Shown here piece by piece: positions 26,985 through 34,259 of a stretch of DNA of 64,000 nucleotides (its first letter is position 1; each line of letters begins with the position of its first letter). The translations under genes and the position numbers were made by a program. The notes under the pieces are model-generated. The model worked only from the letters and a program-made list of their open reading frames with translations, did not search any database and was not told where the DNA came from. Origin of the DNA: JBFLXB01 sp964570625 (GTDB lineage: Bacteria > Nitrospirota > Nitrospiria > 2-01-FULL-66-17); contig CAZMYW010000006.1 of the NCBI GenBank assembly GCA_964570625.1, forward strand, positions 1 to 64,000, given 5' to 3'.

Positions 26985-26990
26985 ATCTCG

Positions 26991-27416
26991 ATGCTACTTA
27001 AAATCAAGCGGCTGTCTCAGACAGCAACGATCCCGAACTACGCCCATCCCGGTGACGCAGGCATCGATCTCTATGCGGCAACATCCACTACCCTGGAACC
27101 AGGAGAAGCCAAATTGATCGCAACCGGGATTGCGGTCGAACTTCCGTCGGGCACAGAGGCGCAGGTCCGACCTCGGAGCGGCCTGGCCTTGAAACACACC
27201 GTCACCGTCCTCAACACTCCCGGCACGATCGACGAGGGCTACCGCGGCGAGATCGGCGTGGTACTCATCAACCACGGGAAAGCCCGATTCGACGTTCACC
27301 ACGGCATGAAGATCGCGCAGTTGGTGGTGGCGCCCCGACTACGGGTCGAGATTTCCGAAGTCAGTCAATTGTCTGACGCAGAGCGCGGCAACGGGGGATT
27401 CGGATCAACGGGATGA
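26991..27416 (+). CDS. dut: dUTP diphosphatase
   Basis: Hydrolyses dUTP to dUMP and pyrophosphate, keeping uracil out of DNA and feeding dTMP synthesis. The 141-residue trimeric-type protein shows all five motifs: AGIDLYA, RPRSGLAL, GTIDEGYRGEIGVVLIN, KIAQLVV and the C-terminal RGNGGFGSTG. Its ATG has no strong Shine-Dalgarno and follows a possible leader peptide. It stands between a toxin-antitoxin pair and an alcohol dehydrogenase, so it may be part of the accessory stretch, although dut is a housekeeping gene. Confidence 0.96.
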   Translation: MLLKIKRLSQTATIPNYAHPGDAGIDLYAATSTTLEPGEAKLIATGIAVELPSGTEAQVRPRSGLALKHTVTVLNTPGTIDEGYRGEIGVVLINHGKARFDVHHGMKIAQLVVAPRLRVEISEVSQLSDAERGNGGFGSTG

Positions 27417-27429
27417 TCCGCGACGACCG

Positions 27430-28464
27430 ATGAGTAAGATGAAGGTAGTCCAGGTCACCAAACCCAAGGGTCCCTTTGAACTCGTGGAACGCGAGATCCC
27501 CGAGCCCGGACCCGGACACGTGCGGATCAAGGTCCAGGCGTGCGGCATCTGCCACAGCGACATGTACACCAAAGACGGCCTCTGGCCCGGTATTCAATTC
27601 CCGCGAATTCCGGGACACGAAGTCGCCGGGGTGATCGATGCGTTAGGCCAGAGCGTCAACGGATGGACCGTTGGCCAGCGCGTGGGCGTGGGTTGGCACG
27701 GCGGCCACTGCGGGTACTGCGATTCGTGCCGCCGCGGCGAATTCGTGACCTGCCAAATCGAAAACACCGTCACCGGCATCTCCCGCGACGGCGGCTACGC
27801 CGAATACATGATCGCCCACGAAGGAACCCTGGCCAAAATCCCCGACGCCCTCACTCCTGAAGAAGCCGCGCCCTTGATGTGCGCCGGCGTTACCACCTAC
27901 AACTCCCTGCGCAACAGCGGCGCGAGGGCCGGCGATACCGTGGCCGTGCTGGGCTTAGGCGGTCTCGGCCACCTGGGCGTGCAGTACGCGAACAACATGG
28001 GCATGAGAACCATTGCCCTGGCGCGGGGCAAAGATAAAGAACCCTTGGCCAAGAAACTCGGCGCGCATCATTATATAGACAGCCAGGCCACAGACCCCGC
28101 GGCAGAACTGATGAAGCTGGGCGGAGCCAGCATCATCCTGTCCACGGTCACGGACGCCAAAGCCGTGAACGCGGTCATGGGTGGATTGGGCCTGAACGGA
28201 AAACTCGTCATCGTAGGCGCCCCGCACGAACCCCTCTCCGTGTCCCCCGGTTTCCTCATCGGAGGACGCCGATCCATTGCGGGCTGGCCCTCCGGCTCGT
28301 CCATCGATTCGCAGGACACGCTGGCGTTCAGCGCCTTGACTGGCGTGCGGTCAATGAACGAGGTCTTCCCTCTGGAGCGCGCATCAGAGGCCTACGATCA
28401 CATGATGAGCGGCAAGGCACGGTTTCGAGTCGTTCTGACAACCGGACCACAGGGTCGGTCGTGA
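27430..28464 (+). CDS. zinc-dependent alcohol dehydrogenase
   Basis: Medium-chain NAD(P)-dependent alcohol dehydrogenase, 344 residues. Catalytic zinc ligands fit C41 (CGICHSD), H63-E64 (GHE) and a later cysteine in PLMCAGVTTY near 152. The structural zinc lobe has C94, C97, C100 and C108. The Rossmann motif is LGLGGLGHLG. It groups by eye with the broad-specificity class that includes AdhP-like enzymes. The last 205 bp of this gene are found again, diverged, at 33.9-34.1 kb beyond the cellulose genes, a sign of duplication or rearrangement around this gene. Confidence 0.93.
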   Translation: MSKMKVVQVTKPKGPFELVEREIPEPGPGHVRIKVQACGICHSDMYTKDGLWPGIQFPRIPGHEVAGVIDALGQSVNGWTVGQRVGVGWHGGHCGYCDSCRRGEFVTCQIENTVTGISRDGGYAEYMIAHEGTLAKIPDALTPEEAAPLMCAGVTTYNSLRNSGARAGDTVAVLGLGGLGHLGVQYANNMGMRTIALARGKDKEPLAKKLGAHHYIDSQATDPAAELMKLGGASIILSTVTDAKAVNAVMGGLGLNGKLVIVGAPHEPLSVSPGFLIGGRRSIAGWPSGSSIDSQDTLAFSALTGVRSMNEVFPLERASEAYDHMMSGKARFRVVLTTGPQGRS

Positions 28465-28544
28465 AGCGGCACGAAATCAAGATTCAAATCCTGACCCTGC
28501 CGGTAAACCCAGTGGCTCGGCCTGTCGGCGACGAGAGCGCCTTC

Positions 28545-28578
28545 GGGACACGCTCCCCCGAGGGATCATCCCGAAAAA
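28545..28578. terminator. possible terminator hairpin after adh
   Basis: TTCGGGA pairs with TCCCGAA about 20 bases apart, followed by a short A-rich stretch. Located about 80 bases after the adh stop. Weak evidence; boundaries are approximate. Confidence 0.3.
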
Positions 28579-28602
28579 GCGGTTGACTCGAAGACTCCTC
28601 CC

Positions 28603-28728
28603 TTAACCCGGCTTATTCATGAACCTTCTACTGTACCCGCGGATATTTCCTGCGCCTTGCGGCGCTAAGCATATTTCGCTGGCGTCTTCGCGGGTTCGTT
28701 ACAAACGTTCATGAATAAGCCGGGTTAA
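28603..28728. mobile_element. MITE-like element with TTAA flanks
   Basis: Perfect 18-bp terminal inverted repeats, CCCGGCTTATTCATGAAC (28607-28624) and its complement (28707-28724), are each flanked by TTAA, which looks like the target-site duplication. The 82-bp interior is itself partly palindromic (CCCGCG...CGCGGG) and encodes nothing. The terminal sequence recalls IS1380-family ends, from memory only. It is inserted directly before the cellulose-synthase fusion: the start codon is six bases from its right edge, so it probably altered that gene's promoter and ribosome site. Confidence 0.75.
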
Positions 28729-28733
28729 CCGAA

Positions 28734-31700
28734 ATGACAACTCGCTTGTTTTCGGTTCGAGGCCTCGTCCTCGTGGCCTTCTTGTCGATCACCTGTTCGT
28801 CCGGACAGGCGCAAACGCCCGATAGCCCCAGCGACGCGGCGATCCGGCAGGTGGATGAACTCTCCGCATTGTGGAGCTTCTACAAGCACACCTACATCGC
28901 GACCGGACGCGTGATCAGTTTGGACGAACAGGGCGTCACCACATCCGAAGGGCAAGGCTACGCCATGCTCCGCGCGGTGTGGTCGAACGATCGGATCACC
29001 TTTGCGGACGCCTGGAATTGGACGAAGCAGCATCTTCAGGTCCGGAGCGATCACCTCTTTGCCTGGAAGTGGAAAGGCAAAGTGCTCTCGCTCAATTCCG
29101 CCACTGACGCCGACACCGACATTGCCCTGGCGCTGATTCTGGCCTCGCGGCGGTTTTCCGAGCCCGCCTATGAACAAGCGGCGCTGGACGTGCTGGATTC
29201 CATTTGGAACAAGGAAATTGCGAAGATCGGTCGTCAGTATTATGTGACCGCTGGAAACTGGGCGGTCCAGGAAGACTATCCCACGATTCATGTCGCGTAC
29301 CTGGCCCCGTACGCGTATGAGATCTTCGCGAGCGTGGACGACCGATATCCGTGGAAACGGTTAGTTGACAGCTCTTATCAGATCCTCGAGTGGATCTATT
29401 CCGAGCAAAGGTTGCAGCTCCCACCGGAGATTCTGTTTCTCGATAAACAGACCGGCCGGTTCCTCTTGAAGCACCCCCGCACCGGAGCGTCGGCGTCCTT
29501 TGGTTACGACGCGTTTCCGATCTTCTGGCGGGTCGCGCTGGATGCCCAGTGGTTCGGTCGGCCCCAGAGCGAGCTTCGTCGCACCATGCTCGCATTCTTT
29601 CAAGACGAGTGGCGAGCCCGCAAGGCATTCTCCGATCGGTACTCGATTGGTGGTCAGCCGCTGTCTCGGATCGAAGGGCTTCCCCTCTACGCCACGGTCC
29701 ACGCACTCGCCCTCCAGGAGGACCAAGCCCTTGCCCGCCTCATCGGCAACGCGAAGCTGGACACGCTTCGTCAGAACGCGCTGGGCGGCCGCGCGACGCC
29801 CTATTACCTGCACAACTGGCTGTGGTTCGGGCGCGCCTTCGAACTCCAAGCGTTGCGGACGTACGATGAATTTCTGGGATTTCTGCGCCCGTTCGATTTC
29901 AAAGGATTCTCGGCTCACTTCCCGTGGGCGCTGTTCGCGGTGACGATCGCCCTCTTTTTCCTCGCCCGCGTTCATCCCCGTTTCAAGCTCGCCTTTCTGG
30001 TGTGCGGCTTCGCTCTCTGCGGGTACTACCTCGTCTGGCGCCTCTTCAACACGCTGAACTTCGTGGAAACCGCGGGACCGTTTATCAGCCTCTCGTTATG
30101 GGGGGCGGAATTGTATGCTTTTTCAACCGTGCTGCTGCTCCTCGTGCAGGTGGGGCTGGGCGGAAAGCAGAAGACGCATAATGCGCCGCCGCTGCCGGGA
30201 TACTCGCCATCCGTCGACATCCTGATTCCGATTTATCCCGAATCGTGCGAGATCCTCACGAAAACGCTGGTTGCGGCCCGCGCCATCGAGTACGCAAACA
30301 AGCGCGTCTACGTGCTGGATGACGGCCACCGCCCCGAGGTGGCCCGCGTCGCGGGGCGATTCGGCGCCACATACATCAAAGGACCGCGAACGCACGCCAA
30401 AGCCGGCAATCTCAACCATGCGTTGGACCAAACGCAGGGCGAGCTCGTGGCGGTGTTCGATACCGATCACATTCCCGTGACCACGTTCTTGAAAGAGACC
30501 GTGCCATTCTTTGCCGATCCCAAGATGGCGGTGGTACAGACCCCGCACCACTTTTACAACCCGGACATCTTCCAGCGGGCGTTCGGGGGCAGCGAGCAGA
30601 TTCCGAACGAACAGGACATGTTCAATCACGCGATTCAGAACGGGAGGGATGCCTGGAACGGGGCGTTCTTCGTCGGGAGCGGCGCCGTGTTCCGGCGCTC
30701 GGCCCTCGCCGACGTCAACGGCTTCAATCTCATGAGCATGACGGAGGACATCCACACCAGCCAGCATCTGCACGCCGCAGGATGGCGCTCGGCGTTTCTC
30801 GATAAGGACCTGGCGGTCGGGCTCGCGGCCGAGAATCTGTCGTCGTATCTGGGGCAACGGAGACGCTGGATGCTCGGCTGCCTGCAGATCTTCTTCAAGG
30901 ACAATCCCTTGATCCGCCGAGGCCTGACAACACGGCAACGGCTGGGTTATTTCGCGTCGCTCTACTATTTCTTCTTTCCGGTGACCCGGATGGTGTTCTG
31001 GATCACCCCTCTCTATTTTCTGCTGTTCCATTTCCATCCCATTCTCTCGGACGTCTCGGTCCTGGTCGCGTACTTGCTGCCCTTCATCATCATCCTGCCG
31101 CTGATCGCGAGCACGCTCTTGCCAGGCTGGCCGCGACTGTTCTGGGCCTCGGTGTATGAAGCCACGGTCAGCTTTCAGCTCTTTCGGTCCATGTTCGATC
31201 TCTTCCTGCCCAAACGACTGGGCTTCAAGGTCACCCCGAAGGGATTGCGGTCCCACACGCGGGCGTTCGACTCCACCTCCGCGACCCTGCCCCTCATCGC
31301 GACCGGGATCACGCTCGTGGCGATCGCCAAAGGCCTGTGGGAGTTCTTCTACTTCGGCATCGAAAAGGACGCCTACTTTTTCAACCTGAGCTGGGCCTCG
31401 CTCAACCTGTTGTTCCTACTCGTCGGCCTCTTGGTCGCCTGGGAACGACCGCAGCAACGAAGCGCGGACCGGATCAAGAAGTCGGTGCCGTTCGAGCTGG
31501 AGCGCGCCGGTGTGTCGCTGACGGGAACCACCCACGACCTCAGCTTGTCCGGGCTCTCGTTCATGACCGCGTTAAACGAGCCCATCCCGCTGTTCGGGGA
31601 GATCACCCTCCGCGACCGCGACCCGATCACGTGCCGGTATCAGGTCGTGTACCATGAACGCGTCTCGCGCCGAGCGTCCCGGTGCGGGGTCGCGTTTCTG

Positions 31701-32174
31701 GATGTGTCTCACGATGACCGATGCAAGCTGATCGTCGATCTATTTGCCGATTCGGGAACCTGGAATGGGGCTCATGCAACCCGAGTGCGCAGCAATTTAC
31801 TGATGGCCTTCCATCTGTTCCGAGGCATCGTGCGATGCCTGCGACCCTTGCAACGCCGCACCCGAACCTGCCCGCGGCGCAAGACCTTGCGCCGCATCTC
31901 GGTGCGGGTCGGGAGTGACCAGCGGCACGTGCTCTTGAGAGACTGGTCGTCACGCGGGATCGGAATCCTGCACATCGGCAAGGAATGGCCTTCGACCACG
32001 GAGAGCGGGCTGTCGGCTGACCGCTTCCACGACACACCGTTCCAAGAGGTCTATCAAAAACAGCTGCTGCCCCATGTGTGGCGCGTCGGGCTGCGCGTCG
32101 CCACTCGCCCCGTCGGTGAGGCGATCCCCGCTCCCGTGCAAGGGCGTGAGATGGCCTTGCACCAGGACCGTTAG
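28734..32174 (+). CDS. GH8-cellulose synthase (GT2)-PilZ fusion
   Basis: 1146 residues combining functions normally split between BcsZ and BcsA. After a signal-peptide-like segment, residues about 40-385 form a GH8 endoglucanase domain with E72 in SEGQGYAM, the ATDADTDIALAL segment and the GYDAFPIFW aspartate. Membrane helices follow, then the GT2 synthase with D529-D530-G531, D576-x-D578, T670-E-D672 and Q708-R-R-R-W712, more helices, and a PilZ domain (RSADR about 909, DLSLSG about 936) expected to bind c-di-GMP. A second, weaker PilZ-like unit (DWSSRGIGI) occupies the last 100 residues. It should polymerise UDP-glucose and extrude glucan, trimming it outside the cell. The start lies beside a MITE and lacks a Shine-Dalgarno, so expression may be altered. 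Confidence 0.88.
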   Translation: MTTRLFSVRGLVLVAFLSITCSSGQAQTPDSPSDAAIRQVDELSALWSFYKHTYIATGRVISLDEQGVTTSEGQGYAMLRAVWSNDRITFADAWNWTKQHLQVRSDHLFAWKWKGKVLSLNSATDADTDIALALILASRRFSEPAYEQAALDVLDSIWNKEIAKIGRQYYVTAGNWAVQEDYPTIHVAYLAPYAYEIFASVDDRYPWKRLVDSSYQILEWIYSEQRLQLPPEILFLDKQTGRFLLKHPRTGASASFGYDAFPIFWRVALDAQWFGRPQSELRRTMLAFFQDEWRARKAFSDRYSIGGQPLSRIEGLPLYATVHALALQEDQALARLIGNAKLDTLRQNALGGRATPYYLHNWLWFGRAFELQALRTYDEFLGFLRPFDFKGFSAHFPWALFAVTIALFFLARVHPRFKLAFLVCGFALCGYYLVWRLFNTLNFVETAGPFISLSLWGAELYAFSTVLLLLVQVGLGGKQKTHNAPPLPGYSPSVDILIPIYPESCEILTKTLVAARAIEYANKRVYVLDDGHRPEVARVAGRFGATYIKGPRTHAKAGNLNHALDQTQGELVAVFDTDHIPVTTFLKETVPFFADPKMAVVQTPHHFYNPDIFQRAFGGSEQIPNEQDMFNHAIQNGRDAWNGAFFVGSGAVFRRSALADVNGFNLMSMTEDIHTSQHLHAAGWRSAFLDKDLAVGLAAENLSSYLGQRRRWMLGCLQIFFKDNPLIRRGLTTRQRLGYFASLYYFFFPVTRMVFWITPLYFLLFHFHPILSDVSVLVAYLLPFIIILPLIASTLLPGWPRLFWASVYEATVSFQLFRSMFDLFLPKRLGFKVTPKGLRSHTRAFDSTSATLPLIATGITLVAIAKGLWEFFYFGIEKDAYFFNLSWASLNLLFLLVGLLVAWERPQQRSADRIKKSVPFELERAGVSLTGTTHDLSLSGLSFMTALNEPIPLFGEITLRDRDPITCRYQVVYHERVSRRASRCGVAFLDVSHDDRCKLIVDLFADSGTWNGAHATRVRSNLLMAFHLFRGIVRCLRPLQRRTRTCPRRKTLRRISVRVGSDQRHVLLRDWSSRGIGILHIGKEWPSTTESGLSADRFHDTPFQEVYQKQLLPHVWRVGLRVATRPVGEAIPAPVQGREMALHQDR

Positions 32175-32191
32175 ATCCCAGAGGGCTCTTC

Positions 32192-33769
32192 TTGGATTGG
32201 AGGAATACGCTTTTTGCGCTGTTGATGGTTCTCGCCATGCTCCTCAGTGCCGCCACTGCGTCCGCGGCAGGGTTCAGTGAATCCTGGTACATGTACCGGG
32301 GAAACGCCAACATCGAGATCGGCAACTATAAGGCGGCCATCGAAGCCTTTGAAAAGGTCCTGGAGCTAAACCCGGACAATCGGGAAGCCATGCGAAGCCT
32401 TGGCCTGTCCTACGAGCGACAAGGCTTGAAGGATAAATCTATCGAGCTGTTCGATCGTTATCTCCAGAAGTACGATGACGACCCGGAGATTGCCTTCAAA
32501 CAAGCCGAAGCCCTGGAGTGGTCACGGTACGCGTACCGCGAAAAAGACGCCCTGAAATATTACCGGATGGGGCTGAAGCGACGAGATGACCCCAAACGGC
32601 GTCTCAAATACGCCTCACATCTGGCCAAAACCCGGGAAACCAGCCAGGAAGCGGTGGTTCAGTACGAGCGGGTCATTGCGGTGCAGCCCCGCAATGCGGA
32701 GGCGCACCGCGGCCTTGCGAAAGCCCACGCCTGGCTCGGCGACCGCGACCGCGCCCTCTATCACGCGAACCTGGCGGACCGCTACGCGATGACGGAGACC
32801 GGCGATCTGACCGCGCTGCGCCGCGATATGACGAAGGGGCGCGAACCGACCCTTGAAGGCATCGTCGGATTCCTCGCTCAGCCCCAAGACCCCTTCGAGT
32901 TATATGCAGTCCGGCTGGGCTCGCGCGTCAAAGGCGACCTGACCCCGTTCACCACCACCACGCTCGAAGCCGGTCTCGAGTACTTTGGGGATTCATCCGA
33001 AAAGTCGACCGGCGGATATCTTGCGTTCGGAACCCAGGCCCGCTTCAATCCGTCCAATCGAATCAATGGCATGTTGGAGTATCACGGCGCCGCGCTGGCC
33101 AATCCTCTGGCCTACACCCTTGAGTACACGTATGCCGCGGCGTCGTTCTCGTTTCGCCCGGGCGTCAAACGCGCGCTCAAATACGATTCCCTCCCCGCGC
33201 TAGTGGGGAGTCGGGTCTCCGGCCAACTCATCGGCGCCGCGCGCTCAACCTTGTTCTACACCGACCTGGCCGTTTCCAAAGGCAGCCTCCAGGTCAACGC
33301 CACGCCGTTTGCCGGCTGGGTCGACGGCGAGTCGCTCGCCAACAACGGGCAGGTGGGGCTGGATGCGAAAGTGGCCATGCCGTTCTGGAGCCGTGACACC
33401 TGGAACGTGTCCGGCGAATACCTCTTGTACCTGACCCACTACGCCAACGACCAATCAGAGTTCGATACCGGCGCGGCCCCCCTGGCCGGCTATTTCAGCC
33501 CCCGCCTGTTCGTCAATCAGACCCCGCGCCTGGTGGCCACGTACGTCTCACCCACCAAGAACGAGCTATCCGTGGCAGCAGGCCCGTCGATTCAGTATAT
33601 CGACGAAGCCAGGAACGACCCCGCGCTTCGAATCGGCGCGGATGCGCACGTCTCGTACACCGCCCGCGTGCCGGACCGCTTGCTCCTCAAATTCATGGCA
33701 GATCTAACCCAGATCACCGGCATCCAGACGCGCGTCCAGTTGCAGGGGCTCCTGGTGTACACGTTCTGA
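32192..33769 (+). CDS. BcsC-like TPR/beta-barrel exopolysaccharide exporter
   Basis: 525 residues: signal peptide (about 1-27, ending ASAA), four to five TPR-like helix pairs (about 30-220, for example GNYKAAIEAFEKVLELNPDN style units), then a beta-rich region from about 225 with alternating strands and a terminal phenylalanine typical of outer-membrane barrels. This is a compact version of BcsC/PgaA, which carry polymer across periplasm and outer membrane. The TTG at 32192 is favoured because GAGGG stands seven bases upstream and it completes the signal peptide; ATG 32225 is the alternative. It follows the GH8-GT2-PilZ gene by 17 bases, forming a two-gene secretion unit. Confidence 0.82.
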   Translation: MDWRNTLFALLMVLAMLLSAATASAAGFSESWYMYRGNANIEIGNYKAAIEAFEKVLELNPDNREAMRSLGLSYERQGLKDKSIELFDRYLQKYDDDPEIAFKQAEALEWSRYAYREKDALKYYRMGLKRRDDPKRRLKYASHLAKTRETSQEAVVQYERVIAVQPRNAEAHRGLAKAHAWLGDRDRALYHANLADRYAMTETGDLTALRRDMTKGREPTLEGIVGFLAQPQDPFELYAVRLGSRVKGDLTPFTTTTLEAGLEYFGDSSEKSTGGYLAFGTQARFNPSNRINGMLEYHGAALANPLAYTLEYTYAAASFSFRPGVKRALKYDSLPALVGSRVSGQLIGAARSTLFYTDLAVSKGSLQVNATPFAGWVDGESLANNGQVGLDAKVAMPFWSRDTWNVSGEYLLYLTHYANDQSEFDTGAAPLAGYFSPRLFVNQTPRLVATYVSPTKNELSVAAGPSIQYIDEARNDPALRIGADAHVSYTARVPDRLLLKFMADLTQITGIQTRVQLQGLLVYTF

Positions 33770-33845
33770 TCACCGACTCGTGATCCGGGAGGCGTCAAGG
33801 CCAGAATCTTGACATCCCGATCAGGATGCGCGCAGAGTAACGCCC

Positions 33846-33899
33846 ATGGCTCGACCGCTCGGAATCGACTATCCGGGCGCCGTCGACCACGTGAGCGGT
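33846..33899 (+). pseudogene. N-terminal scrap of a REP-associated Y1 transposase
   Basis: The first 18 codons (MARPLGIDYPGAVDHVSG) match the characteristic opening of IS200-like REP-associated tyrosine transposases (MARPLR-I-E-x-PGA-x-YHV). Similarity stops abruptly where sequence related to the adh 3' end begins. No catalytic HUH or tyrosine part remains. Known opening recalled from the family; identity not computed. Confidence 0.5.
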
Positions 33900-33904
33900 G
33901 TCCT

Positions 33905-34112
33905 GATGGGCGGACGCCGATCCATCACGGGCTGGCCGTCCGGATCGTCTATCGATTCGCAGGACACGCTGGCGTTCAGCGCCCTGACGGGCGTGCGGTC
34001 GATGAACGAGGTTTTCCCTCTGGAGCGCGCATCAGAGGCCTATGATCGGATGATGAGTGGCAAGGCACGGTTCCGAGTCGTGCTCACAACCGGGCATCAC
34101 AGCGGGTCCTGA
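33905..34112 (+). pseudogene. duplicated 3' end of the alcohol dehydrogenase gene
   Basis: About 205 bp closely similar to 28256-28460 (the last 68 codons of the adh gene), including the shared peptide stretches SSIDSQDTLAFSALTGVRSM and MMSGKARFRVVLTTG. The reading frame is intact and in phase with the transposase scrap in front, giving an 88-codon chimera that starts at 33846, but no enzyme could result. The two copies are direct repeats flanking the MITE and the two cellulose genes. Confidence 0.85.
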
Positions 34113-34259
34113 GACGAAAAGACCTTATCCCAACGCAAGGCCTGGTCCTCAGTCCCCCACTGAATCGAGGGAGCTACCCTCAGAAGCCTAGTTTGGAATC
34201 CACCGATAGAGCCCTCTAGGCTGAGTAGAGTCGGGCTCGTATCTTGGAGCGGGCATCCA

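Noticed and set aside
28603..28728. MITE interpreted as a rho-independent terminator of adh
   Set aside because: The 18-bp ends are over 80 bases apart and flanked by TTAA on both sides, which fits transposition rather than termination.
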